Positions 1 to 8,346 of a stretch of DNA of 64,000 nt are shown here, in pieces. Both the position numbers and the translations under genes were made by a program. This stretch comes from BPJU01 sp964425225 (GTDB lineage Bacteria; Planctomycetota; Planctomycetia; Pirellulales; Pirellulaceae), in NCBI GenBank assembly GCA_964425225.1, contig CAYRMD010000009.1, forward strand, positions 21,575-85,574, written 5' to 3'. Below the pieces are notes generated by a model that searched no databases, was not told the origin of the DNA, and saw only the letters and a program-made list of their open reading frames with translations. How positions within the stretch are numbered: position 1 is the first letter of the stretch; the number at the start of each line of letters is the position of its first letter.

Positions 1-96
1 GACTCGCTCACCTGGCTGAGCAAAGGCTTCAAGAGACACATGAAGCCCGACAGTAAGAATTACCTGGAGTGTCAAGAGTTTGGAGTACCATCCTGA
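1..96 (+). CDS. Possible 3' end of a gene truncated by the window edge
   Basis: The first reading frame is open from base 1 to a TGA at 94-96 and encodes a polar 31-residue tail ending in CQEFGVPS. Its start lies outside the window. I recognise no family. It may equally be chance open frame; the region 97-177 that follows shows nothing else. Confidence 0.25.
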   Translation, partial: DSLTWLSKGFKRHMKPDSKNYLECQEFGVPS

Positions 97-177
97 GACA
101 CAACGGGCGCAGTACATGAGGAGTTTCCCAGCAATTGCAGCAGAGGACCGATTGTCCCAAGTAGCCCCTGTTGTCGT

Positions 178-2040
178 TTACAGTGTTTCCTCGTCCACCG
201 ATTCACCCATCTCTGCTAATTTACTGTATAACGTAGCGCGGCCCATGCCTAGAACACGGCAGGCTTGGGATTTATTGCCGCCGACTTGCTGCAGCACATA
301 GCGGATGTGTCGATATTCAGCTTCCCGCAACGAGATCAATGCGGCTGCTGGAGGGGGGCCGGCAGTAGCGAAATTCAAGCCGAGGTCGGCTGGGGTGATT
401 TCATCGGCTGTACCCAGAACCACGGCTCGCTCGACGGCGTTTTTCAGTTCGCGCACATTACCCGGCCAAGTATAAGCGCGCATGGCATGCAGGGCTTCTT
501 CGGAGAAGCGGCGAGGACCGCGCCCGATCTGCTTACGAAATCGCTCGAGAAATACCATCGCCAGCTCAATAACATCCTCGCCCCGCTCGCGTAACGGAGG
601 TACGTGAATATCCACCACACGGAGCCGGTAATACAGATCTTCGCGGAAACGATGTTGCGCTACTAATTCGCGCAGATCTCGGTGTGTCGCTGCAATCAAA
701 CGTACGTCGACACGGATCGACTCGGTACCTCCGAGCCGCTGAAAGGGATGGCCTTCGAGCACCCGTAACAGTTTGGCTTGGCACGCCGGGCTCATTTCAG
801 CCACTTCATCCAGGAAAAACGTCCCCCGATGCGCTCGCTCAAACTGACCAATGTGCCGGCGATCGGCTCCAGTGAATGCCCCTGGCTCGTGTCCAAACAG
901 TTCGCTTTCCAGGAGCGATTCGCTAAACGCCGCGCAATTGACAGTCACGTAGGGTCCGGCATGATAGGGACTCAAATCATGAATCGCTCGCGCAATGAGC
1001 TCCTTTCCCGTACCGCTTTCCCCTAACAGCAACACATTAGCAGTGGTCGGTCCGACGCGAGCTATTTGATCGAGCACTTTTTGCATCACTGGGCTGGAAC
1101 CGATCAGCCGATTCTGCTCGTCCAGCCGCCGGCGCAATTCGATGTTGGCCTGTTCCAGCCTTTCGCGGTGTTCCAGGTTTTCCAAAGCAGCTCCCATCTG
1201 GTGGGCAACGACGATGGCAAAATCCAAATCGGGACGCAAAAACGGAGCTTGTTTGGCCGACCGATGGCATTCAATAGCGCCCATGCAACCTTGGCGCGAA
1301 GGAATCGGAACACCCATAGCAGCCGCAGCGGGCTGCGTTTTCTTGGAGCGCGCCCCTTCTACTCGCGATTGATCGTTCAAACAAATCGCCTTGCGTTTCT
1401 CGACTGCCAAACTTGCCAAGACATGCTCATCATACTTCTCCCCACGCCAACCGGCACAACGCAGTCGACCGTCCGGGCCCACCAGCCACACGCCCACCGA
1501 TTCGGTCTCCAACCCATCAACCAGGGCATCCAGGACCGCACGCACCAGGCTGGGGATGTCATTCTGCGAATGAAGGGAATGAGCCAGGCGACACAACACC
1601 GCTGAATCGCGCACGGCGCGCTTCATCGCATCCGCCACACTCTGTTCCTGGATCAATCGCGAGACCTGCGACGGATCCGCCTGCTCATAGATTGTCGTTG
1701 CGCGCAGCTTCGAAGGCCTGTCCCAAACGGAGGATCCCTCCTGAGTCCGCACAGCGAACAGAATCAGCCGTTCGCCGATGCGGATCAAATCACCCGGTTC
1801 TAAGACCGCCTGCTGCACGGGTTGAGAATTCACATATGTGCCGTTGCGGCTCCCACAATCTTCAATGTGCCAACAGTCGGCTTTATACGAAATGCGCGCA
1901 TGAAGGCGGCTGGCTCGATCATCGTCCACTTGCAACTCCCGCGACGGATGCCGTCCAATCGTCACCGGAGAGTCGGGACTCAAATACCGCGTTTGTCCGG
2001 CCGAAGGGCCGTTCAGTACGATGAGCATATGCTGCACCAT
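178..2040 (-). CDS. Sigma54-dependent transcriptional activator with FHA and GAF sensor domains
   Basis: A 620-residue enhancer-binding protein that would activate RNA polymerase carrying sigma54. In order: an FHA phosphopeptide-binding domain (about 5-95, with IGRHPSRE and GSRNGTYVN), a GAF-like sensor (about 140-290), an AAA+ core (about 310-540) with Walker A GESGTGKE (340-347), the sigma54-contact loop GAFTGA (387-392) and Walker B TFFLDE, and a Fis-type helix-turn-helix at the C terminus (NKSQACRVLGMGRATLYSKL). The FHA domain replaces the usual receiver, so input is probably a phosphothreonine signal from a Ser/Thr kinase, which planctomycetes have in large numbers (inference). An upstream TTG at 2061 is in frame, but the ATG at 2040 has GGGAG eight bases ahead and is preferred. 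It is divergent from the menaquinone genes. Targets are unknown. Confidence 0.93.
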   Translation of the reverse strand: MVQHMLIVLNGPSAGQTRYLSPDSPVTIGRHPSRELQVDDDRASRLHARISYKADCWHIEDCGSRNGTYVNSQPVQQAVLEPGDLIRIGERLILFAVRTQEGSSVWDRPSKLRATTIYEQADPSQVSRLIQEQSVADAMKRAVRDSAVLCRLAHSLHSQNDIPSLVRAVLDALVDGLETESVGVWLVGPDGRLRCAGWRGEKYDEHVLASLAVEKRKAICLNDQSRVEGARSKKTQPAAAAMGVPIPSRQGCMGAIECHRSAKQAPFLRPDLDFAIVVAHQMGAALENLEHRERLEQANIELRRRLDEQNRLIGSSPVMQKVLDQIARVGPTTANVLLLGESGTGKELIARAIHDLSPYHAGPYVTVNCAAFSESLLESELFGHEPGAFTGADRRHIGQFERAHRGTFFLDEVAEMSPACQAKLLRVLEGHPFQRLGGTESIRVDVRLIAATHRDLRELVAQHRFREDLYYRLRVVDIHVPPLRERGEDVIELAMVFLERFRKQIGRGPRRFSEEALHAMRAYTWPGNVRELKNAVERAVVLGTADEITPADLGLNFATAGPPPAAALISLREAEYRHIRYVLQQVGGNKSQACRVLGMGRATLYSKLAEMGESVDEETL

Positions 2041-2284
2041 GGCGAAGTCTCCCGGCGACAAGACCAGCGCGGCGTAGTGTTAGATCGCTACACACTGTCC
2101 AAATGGCAAGCGCATTATAACTTGGCGCTTTAATATGAAACAACCGGACCACCTTGCTGGGCCCATGTTCGGAAAAACGCCATGCGTTACGATAAGGCAA
2201 CTGTTGCGGTAGTAGTACAGGTGTAGCTGTGACTTTAGCGCGCTAGCGATCGTGAGGTTTCGTGCTCCGTCGGGAGTTGGAAGC

Positions 2285-2998
2285 ATGAGTCAAATGTTGG
2301 ACAAGTCGGCAGCTCGCGTGCGGCGCATGTTTGCCTCGATCGCACCGCGCTACGACCTGCTGAACCACTTGCTGTCGTGTCAGATCGATCGCTATTGGCG
2401 GTGGCGAGCCGCGCGGATGGCCCGTGGTCTGTGCGGACCGTTATTGGATGTCTGTACCGGTACAGCGGATCTAGCCATCGCTCTGGCACGCCAGGCCAGC
2501 CAGCGGGCTGTTATCTACGGGGTCGATTTTTGCCGCCCCATGCTGCGTTTAGCACACCGGAAACTCGTGCGGCTCGGATACGCGGATCGCGTGCGGTTAA
2601 TCGAAGCCGATGCACTGAATTTGCCTTTTGCCGACCGCACTTTCCAAATGGTAACCATCGCTTTCGGCTTAAGGAATCTGGAAAACCTGGACCAAGGCTT
2701 ACAACAGCTCCGTCGGGTATGTCAGCCAGGTGGGCGCGTGTTGGTACTGGAATTCAGCCAACCGCTCCGAGAACCCTGGGCTACCATCTATCAATGTTAT
2801 TTTCGCCATGTTCTTCCCCGAGTCGGACAGTGGCTCGCCCGGAATGCGGATCAGGCCTACGAGTATTTACCAACGAGTGTAGGACACTTTCCTTCGGGCG
2901 CGCAACTGGTCAGTCGTATGGAACAAGCCGGATTGGCAAATGTCAGTTTTCGACCCATGACCGGAGGTGTCGCTACTATGTATTTAGGAACCGCTTAG
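2285..2998 (+). CDS. ubiE: Demethylmenaquinone methyltransferase (UbiE/MenG)
   Basis: A 237-residue SAM-dependent C-methyltransferase that performs the last step of menaquinone synthesis. It has the UbiE N-terminal signature YDLLNHLLS (23-31), SAM motif I LLDVCTGTADL (53-63), and the second signature around FGLRNLENL followed by PGGRVLVLEFSQP. An in-frame start 33 bases upstream exists, but the ATG at 2285 has GGGAG eight bases ahead and gives the usual length. It begins a rightward group with ubiX and the UbiA-type prenyltransferase; with mqnE nearby, the substrate is most likely demethylmenaquinone rather than a ubiquinone precursor (inference from context). Confidence 0.93.
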   Translation: MSQMLDKSAARVRRMFASIAPRYDLLNHLLSCQIDRYWRWRAARMARGLCGPLLDVCTGTADLAIALARQASQRAVIYGVDFCRPMLRLAHRKLVRLGYADRVRLIEADALNLPFADRTFQMVTIAFGLRNLENLDQGLQQLRRVCQPGGRVLVLEFSQPLREPWATIYQCYFRHVLPRVGQWLARNADQAYEYLPTSVGHFPSGAQLVSRMEQAGLANVSFRPMTGGVATMYLGTA

Positions 2999-3056
2999 CC
3001 AGCAGGAAGGAATTCAGCCTGGTACTTAACAAGCGAGTTTGGTTGTCCGATCGACC

Positions 3057-3764
3057 ATGAACCCACCTGCACATAATGCGACCGATACGCGGCCTTTGGT
3101 GGTAGCCTTTACCGGCGCAAGCGGCGCGGTTTATGGACTGCGTCTACTTGAGGTTCTCGGTAGGAACGATTGTCCCGTCGAGCTATTGATCAGTCCGGCC
3201 GCAGCCGAAGTTGCCCATCAGGAACTAGGATTGGTTTGGAACGTGGATCGGTTTAGTACCGAGTCGCTGTGGCGATCGCCCGATGGCCAGCCCTGGTGGT
3301 ATCGCCTGGGCGAACCCTTTACCGAGATAGCCAAGCCAGCGATAGATGAAACTTCCCAGCAGGCAACCTTTCGCTTCCGTTATTACCACCACCAGGATTA
3401 TACTGCACCGGTTGCTAGTGGTTCGCATCGCACGCGTGGAATGGTCATTTGTCCATGTTCTGCGGGCACGTTGAGCGGCTTGGTACACGGCGCATCGAAT
3501 AACCTTATCCTGAGAGCAGCCGACGTACATCTTAAAGAGCGCCGGCGATTGGTACTGGTTCCGCGCGAAACGCCGTTGTCGCTACCGGCATTGCGAAACA
3601 TGGTGGCAGCCACGGAAGCTGGAGCCGTCGTATTGCCGGCTTCTCCCGGTTGGTATCACCGACCGCAACGATTGCATGATCTGGTCGATTTTGTTGTGGC
3701 ACGCATTCTGGATCACTTGGACATCGAACACCGCTTGATACGCCGTTGGGGAGACGAAGCATGA
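3057..3764 (+). CDS. ubiX: UbiX-family flavin prenyltransferase
   Basis: A 235-residue UbiX-family protein. UbiX makes prenylated FMN, the cofactor of UbiD-type decarboxylases; in the futalosine pathway the partner is expected to be a UbiD-like MqnL, not present here. Seen: FMN-site GASGA (20-24), the core CPCSAGTLSG with GASNNLILRAADV, and the hallmark ERRRLVLVPRETPLS, then LPASPGWYHRP. The protein is about 40 residues longer than usual because of an insertion at about 72-110 rich in aromatic residues. The ATG at 3057 is chosen over a TTG at 3039; neither has a strong ribosome binding site. Its stop codon overlaps the next start (ATGA), so the two genes are probably translationally coupled. 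Confidence 0.92.
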   Translation: MNPPAHNATDTRPLVVAFTGASGAVYGLRLLEVLGRNDCPVELLISPAAAEVAHQELGLVWNVDRFSTESLWRSPDGQPWWYRLGEPFTEIAKPAIDETSQQATFRFRYYHHQDYTAPVASGSHRTRGMVICPCSAGTLSGLVHGASNNLILRAADVHLKERRRLVLVPRETPLSLPALRNMVAATEAGAVVLPASPGWYHRPQRLHDLVDFVVARILDHLDIEHRLIRRWGDEA

Positions 3765-4669
3765 GGCGGATTCGGCACCTCTTAGAACTAATCCGCTTTA
3801 GCCATACCCTTTTTGCCATGCCCTTTGCCCTCTGGTCGGCGGTCATGGCGTGGACGGTTCCAGGACCTGCGGGGAAATCATCCGATTTTCGGTGGCGCGA
3901 TCTGCTGGGGATCGTGCTCTGTATGGTTACGGCTCGCAGCGCAGCGATGGCCTTCAATCGTTGGGCCGATCGGGATTTAGATGCCGCTAATCCTCGTACG
4001 GCCCAGCGCCATTTGCCGGCCGGCGTGCTCAGTGAACGGACTGTTCTTACTTTCACGGTGGCTTGTTCGCTTGGGTTCCTGGCAAGCACCCTGCTGTTTT
4101 TGCCGAACTACCTTCCTGTGGTGCTTGCTCCCATGGTGTTGGCCTTCCTATTGCTGTACAGCTACACAAAACGATTCACACTCTGGTGCCATTTCTGGTT
4201 AGGAGCCTCGCTGATGTTGGCACCGGTATCAGCTTGGATCGCGCTGCGTGGGCTGTGGCTCCTCGAAGCCCCGATGGATATCGCCCCCGCTCTCGTATTG
4301 GGTGTGGCGGTATTGGTCTGGGTGGCCGGATTTGACATCATTTATGCCTGTCAGGATATCGATTTCGACCGGCGGGCAAAGCTTTACAGTGTCCCGGCAC
4401 GATGGGGTGCGGGCCAAGCATTGCGGGCAGCGGCCGTGTGTCACCTGGTTACCGTTCTGGTGCTGGCCTTGCTGCCGTGGTGGTTTCCCCAGTTAGGCCT
4501 CGGGTGGGTATATGGCCTGGCTCTGGCGGGTGTTGCCGTCTTGCTATTGGCGGAACATTGGTTGGTAAAACCCGATGACCTATCGCGCGTCAATGTCGCG
4601 TTCTTCCATGTCAATGTGGCGGTGAGTCTGGCACTTTTTGTGGCAGGAAGCCTGGACACATGGTTGTAG
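3761..4669 (+). CDS. mqnP: UbiA-family polyprenyltransferase, probable MqnP of the futalosine menaquinone pathway
   Basis: A 302-residue integral membrane prenyltransferase with about eight or nine hydrophobic helices. It attaches the polyprenyl tail to the aromatic precursor of menaquinone. The first Asp-rich motif is NRWADRDLDAANPRT and the second is YACQDIDFDRRAKLYSVP; both bind Mg-diphosphate in this family. The start overlaps the ubiX stop in an ATGA and has GGAGA upstream. Known UbiA enzymes include UbiA, MenA and MqnP; I favour MqnP because ubiX precedes it and mqnE follows, but sequence alone does not settle the acceptor. Confidence 0.88.
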   Translation: MRRIRHLLELIRFSHTLFAMPFALWSAVMAWTVPGPAGKSSDFRWRDLLGIVLCMVTARSAAMAFNRWADRDLDAANPRTAQRHLPAGVLSERTVLTFTVACSLGFLASTLLFLPNYLPVVLAPMVLAFLLLYSYTKRFTLWCHFWLGASLMLAPVSAWIALRGLWLLEAPMDIAPALVLGVAVLVWVAGFDIIYACQDIDFDRRAKLYSVPARWGAGQALRAAAVCHLVTVLVLALLPWWFPQLGLGWVYGLALAGVAVLLLAEHWLVKPDDLSRVNVAFFHVNVAVSLALFVAGSLDTWL

Positions 4670-5298
4670 AAGGCTTGGACTTCGTGTCCTTACCAAGGTT
4701 CGCTTTGAGACAGGGGCTTTCAGAGACTGGCCGATGCTGCACTGCCGCGAACATTCCCCTGCCGGTAGTACTAACGAGTGTGTGCAGCCACAAAAGGAGC
4801 CGACTTGATTGAACACTTTCTGGAGCCTTTGGTGGACCGCAGCTCAGTTGCAACCTCCTGCCATGGATGCAAACGGTAAACAGCCTGGTATCGATGCGGG
4901 GTGCCCATGAGCCCCTTACGTAAATCGATCCGCCACGATAAACGTGGTTGGGAGTACGTTTGGTTCAAGGCGTCGAATCGTGAACCAGAAAAATGCGAAG
5001 GATCCACAGGATCGTGTGAGCGACACTGATGGTAGAATTGGGGGCGAAAACTTCCCTACGGCGAACCGCAGGGTGGCCTGAGAAGAATTCCCGATGGGCG
5101 AGCCTAACGCTTACCTGGCGGCCTTGGCTCTTGTAACGATGGAAAGCGGTTTGTCGATGGGGAGCAACTGTAAGGCGTGGACGGTAGCGGTCACCTGGTA
5201 TCCAGGCGTGCGGCAAGGTGACTGGTAAAGGTCGATAGGGAACAATAGCATTTTTCGAAGCAAACCTAAAGGCCATCGATATACAAAAAAGGCAAGTT
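4670..5298 (+). other. 629 bp non-coding stretch between mqnP and mqnE
   Basis: No convincing reading frame exists on either strand, and no homology to the flanking genes is visible. It lacks the repeat elements found in most other long gaps of this window. I looked for tmRNA, SRP RNA, RNase P RNA and common riboswitch signatures and saw none. A short imperfect hairpin, GGTTCA to TGAACC, lies at about 4961-4985. It may hold the mqnE promoter or an unrecognised RNA. Confidence 0.5.
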
Positions 5299-6480
5299 AT
5301 GGCAGTAAGTACTGATTGGAAATTGATACGCGACAAGGTCGAGGCCGGAGAACGGCTGTCATTCGAGGACGGCCTATATCTATATCGGCCGGAGGTACCC
5401 TTGCAAGAAATCGGTCAGTTGGCAAACCTCGTGCGGGAACGCCTTCACGGCAATGTCGCGTATTACAACATCAATACTCATTTGAATCCCACAAACATTT
5501 GTGTCTACCGTTGCACGTTTTGTGCATTTCGTTCGGATTTGCGCGACCCGAAGGGTTACGTGATGAGCGACGAACAGATCCTGGAGCGGGGTCGCGAGGC
5601 AGTCGACAACGGTTGCACGGAAATGCATATCGTAGGGGGATTACACCACCAGAGGAAGTATGAGTGGTATGTGCATCTAATTGAGTTGTTGCACGAGGCT
5701 TTCCCGCGCGTACATCTGAAGGCATGGACAGCAGTGGAAATCAGTTGGTTTGAATTCCTGGCCAAAAAACCGGCTCGTGAAGTCCTGCTGGATATGATTC
5801 ATGCGGGGTTAGGGAGTTTGCCGGGCGGCGGTGCTGAGATTTTTCATCCTCAGGTGAGGCATCGGATTTGTGAGCACAAGGCCGACGCAGCTAAGTGGTT
5901 GGACATTCACCGCACAGCTCATCAACTCGGTTTAAAGACCAATTGCACGATGCTTTATGGGCACATCGAGGAGCCGTTTCACCGCATTGACCACCTGTTG
6001 CGCTTGCGCCGGTTGCAGGACGAAACGGGTGGGTTTCAGACCTTTATTCCTTTGGCATTTCATCCGGTCAACACGGGGCTAGCACATTTGCCAAAGCCTT
6101 CGGTGCTCGTGGATCTGCGCACCCTAGCCATTTCCCGGCTGCTTTTAGACAACATCCCCCATATCAAAGCGTACTGGGTGATGCTTGGCGTAGACGTGGC
6201 TCAGGTGGCCTTGGCATATGGCGCGGATGATCTTGACGGCACAGTACGGCATGAACTGATCTACCACGACGCAGGTGCCACGACGCCGCAAATGCTGTCT
6301 GTCGAACAAATACGTTACTTGATTCAAGAAGCAGGTCGGCAACCCGTTGAACGCGATACGCTTTATCGGCCGGTGGTACGCGCCCCGAACGATTTCCGGC
6401 GCTGGTGGGTTGAGGAAAGCACCCGTCCGACGCCGAGGTTGACCGGCGCGCTACCCGCTTCAACTCAAGGCCCTTATTAA
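5299..6480 (+). CDS. mqnE: Aminofutalosine synthase MqnE (radical SAM)
   Basis: A 393-residue radical SAM enzyme that joins SAM and 3-enolpyruvyl-benzoate-derived substrate to give aminofutalosine, the second committed step of the futalosine route to menaquinone. The [4Fe-4S] cluster cysteines are C68, C72 and C75 in NPTNICVYRCTFCAF. The downstream segments GGLHH and LGSLPGGGAEIF separate it from the related cyclase MqnC. Length is normal for the family. The ATG follows GGCAAGTT, a weak ribosome site. Its stop overlaps by four bases the end of a small convergent gene. The other futalosine genes (mqnA, mqnB, mqnC, mqnD) are not in the window. Confidence 0.93.
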   Translation: MAVSTDWKLIRDKVEAGERLSFEDGLYLYRPEVPLQEIGQLANLVRERLHGNVAYYNINTHLNPTNICVYRCTFCAFRSDLRDPKGYVMSDEQILERGREAVDNGCTEMHIVGGLHHQRKYEWYVHLIELLHEAFPRVHLKAWTAVEISWFEFLAKKPAREVLLDMIHAGLGSLPGGGAEIFHPQVRHRICEHKADAAKWLDIHRTAHQLGLKTNCTMLYGHIEEPFHRIDHLLRLRRLQDETGGFQTFIPLAFHPVNTGLAHLPKPSVLVDLRTLAISRLLLDNIPHIKAYWVMLGVDVAQVALAYGADDLDGTVRHELIYHDAGATTPQMLSVEQIRYLIQEAGRQPVERDTLYRPVVRAPNDFRRWWVEESTRPTPRLTGALPASTQGPY

Positions 6481-6752
6481 TAGCTGCCCGCCACGTAGAT
6501 CGGCACAAGCAGCATGCAGCGAGCCAACGTCCATAAGCCTGGGTGAAGTGGTTCCGGTGAGCAACCTAGAACCAACCGGACGCTCACCAGATGCATCGGA
6601 ACCAAGACGGCCAGGAAAATGCTGGTGGTGGCTTCATCCCAAAGTGCCAGGATCAGGGCTAACGCGATCCATGCGCACCATTCTAAAGCACGGCGCGGGT
6701 ATTCACCGAAGGTCGAGGGACACGGCAACGAAACAACGGATGCACTTTGCAT
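6477..6752 (-). CDS. Small hydrophobic membrane protein, unknown function
   Basis: A 91-residue frame predicted to hold three hydrophobic segments (about 24-40, 45-63 and 73-90), with charged residues between them. It converges on mqnE and overlaps its stop codon by four bases. The ribosome site is weak (AAGG touching the ATG). I recognise no family. Gene status rests on its hydrophobic pattern and clean fit to the space available, so it is only moderately supported. Confidence 0.45.
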   Translation of the reverse strand: MQSASVVSLPCPSTFGEYPRRALEWCAWIALALILALWDEATTSIFLAVLVPMHLVSVRLVLGCSPEPLHPGLWTLARCMLLVPIYVAGSY

Positions 6753-7107
6753 CCTTTTAGACTAGTTGCCGGGTCGATCCAGTACCAGTCCCCTGTCCCG
6801 CGTCGTCAAGCAAAAGTGTCAAGTCAGAGTGCCGGCGTTATCTGTAGTTCAGCGACCTTGTCGAGCCGTTGGAACTGAGAATAACGCATTGTCGTGCGGA
6901 ATTCTTTCCCGGTTTAGTCCAAGCCGAGCGGCGCAAACAGGTTCTTCCCCAAAACGCCACGCGACCGCGTCATTCTCTTATTATTTGCAGCGCCTCTGCG
7001 TTTATTGCTTTTTCATGCTCGGTCCGGCGCAATGAAATGGCTCACTCACCGCCTGTAGCTTGTATTCGTTCTCCGGTTGGATAGGTCGTACAGGGCAAGC
7101 ATCGCGC
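6753..7107. other. Intergenic region with a microsatellite fragment
   Basis: No gene seen. A reverse-oriented fragment of the window's intergenic repeat family (GCGCCTCTGCGTTTATTG) lies at about 6990-7007. The region separates the small convergent gene from the end of the flagellar cluster. Confidence 0.5.
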
Positions 7108-7896
7108 TTAAGTTCCGAATTCGGAGCGACGGCGGGCGAGCTGTTCCTGCAGTCGCTGGACGATACTGCTATGCATCTGACTGACCCGGCTTTCGCTCAA
7201 ATCGAGCGTTGCACCGATTTCTTTCATGGTCAGTTCTTCGTAGTAGTACAGGATAATGATAAGCCGTTCATTGCGATTTAAGCCTTTGGTAACCAGCCGC
7301 ATTAAGTCGCTTTTTTGGATACGTTTCGTGGGATCTTCGCCTCTCTTATCTTCGAGGATGTCGATCTCACGCACGTCCTTATAGCTATCCGTTTCGTACC
7401 ATTTTTTATTGAGGCTTACGACGTTGACGGCACTGGCTTCCACCATGAGTTTTTCTAGCTCGTCGAGCGAAATACCAAGGTGCTCGGCCAGCTCTTGTTC
7501 CGAAGGATGCCGCCCCAATTGGCTTTCCAGGGCCTTGGTGGCTTCGGCTAGTTTGCTCGCTTTGGATCGTACCAGTCGGGGGACCCAGTCCATGGTACGG
7601 AGCTCATCGAGCATTGCCCCACGGATACGGGGTACACAATAGGTTTCGAACTTGACGCCGCGATCTAGATCAAAGGCTTCGATGGCGTCCAACAGGCCGA
7701 AGGTACCGGCTGAAACCAAATCCTCTAAATCGACACCTTGCGGCAACCGAGTCCAAATCCGCTCGGCGTTATACCGCACCAGAGGCAGGTAGTGTTCAAT
7801 GAGCCGGTTGCGCAGATCGATGCGCGTCGGATCTTGTTTATAGGCTATCCAGATCTGTTGGATATCTGCGGCCAGGTCCGTTGTCGTTGTCGCCAT
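7108..7896 (-). CDS. fliA: Sigma factor FliA/WhiG (sigma28 family)
   Basis: A 262-residue sigma factor of the flagellar/sporulation group. Region 2 is seen in LVRYNAERIWTRLP, DLVSAGTFGLLDAIEAFD and FETYCVPRIRGAMLDELR; region 3 in GRHPSEQELAEHLGIS; region 4 in LIIILYYYEELTMKEIGATL followed by LSESRVSQMHSSIVQRL. FliA directs late flagellar genes (flagellin, motor, chemotaxis). GGAGG five bases before the ATG is a near-perfect ribosome site. It is the last gene of the leftward run flhA-flhF-flhG-small gene-fliA, the arrangement seen in many polarly flagellated bacteria. No gene for the antisigma factor FlgM is present here. Confidence 0.95.
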   Translation of the reverse strand: MATTTTDLAADIQQIWIAYKQDPTRIDLRNRLIEHYLPLVRYNAERIWTRLPQGVDLEDLVSAGTFGLLDAIEAFDLDRGVKFETYCVPRIRGAMLDELRTMDWVPRLVRSKASKLAEATKALESQLGRHPSEQELAEHLGISLDELEKLMVEASAVNVVSLNKKWYETDSYKDVREIDILEDKRGEDPTKRIQKSDLMRLVTKGLNRNERLIIILYYYEELTMKEIGATLDLSESRVSQMHSSIVQRLQEQLARRRSEFGT

Positions 7897-7959
7897 TCAA
7901 TCCTCCATGATTGTGATGGTCGTAACGGCGGTATCGGCCAATGCTCTTTGGCACTGGTA

Positions 7960-8202
7960 TTAGGCTGGTGTTGTGGCCCCATCTTGTCTTTGGAGCAACT
8001 CGGATTTCAACCGATCCAATACCGCGTGGCGTATAGTGGCGGCAGCGATCGTGCCGATTACCAAACCGGCGGCTACGCCAGCAAGCAATGCCAAGGTCGC
8101 GTGCAATAACAGGGGCCAGGGGGTAACTCCGTGAACTGCACCCCGTACCACACTTGCCACAAAACCACCCATCCCTAGGATACCGGCATAGGCTCGGGCC
8201 AT
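7960..8202 (-). CDS. Small membrane protein within the flagellar cluster
   Basis: An 80-residue protein with a Gly/Ala-rich hydrophobic N-terminal part (about 5-20) and a clear transmembrane helix (about 30-55), followed by a basic helix and a polar tail. AAGGA lies eight bases before the ATG. It sits between flhG and fliA in the same direction, 63 bases ahead of fliA, so it is probably cotranscribed. No known flagellar family is evident. A role in flagellar assembly is guilt by association only. Confidence 0.65.
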   Translation of the reverse strand: MARAYAGILGMGGFVASVVRGAVHGVTPWPLLLHATLALLAGVAAGLVIGTIAAATIRHAVLDRLKSELLQRQDGATTPA

Positions 8203-8346
8203 GCTTTCGGTCCTTGGCGGTCGAGCAGCCGGAAGATCGACTGCTTTTTTACGCGACAGTCCATCCCAAGGTGCGCGGTAACTTATCGACCAACATCCGC
8301 GGAAAAATTAAAAATTATCCTCCTTTTTCCTGGTCTATCGCCTGGA

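Noticed and set aside
5044..5140. Possible tmRNA, because of a tag-like stretch (CTAACGCTTACCTGGCGGCC)
   Set aside because: The tRNA-like ends with a GGTTCGA T-arm and an acceptor stem were not found, and the tag is not followed in frame by a suitable stop.
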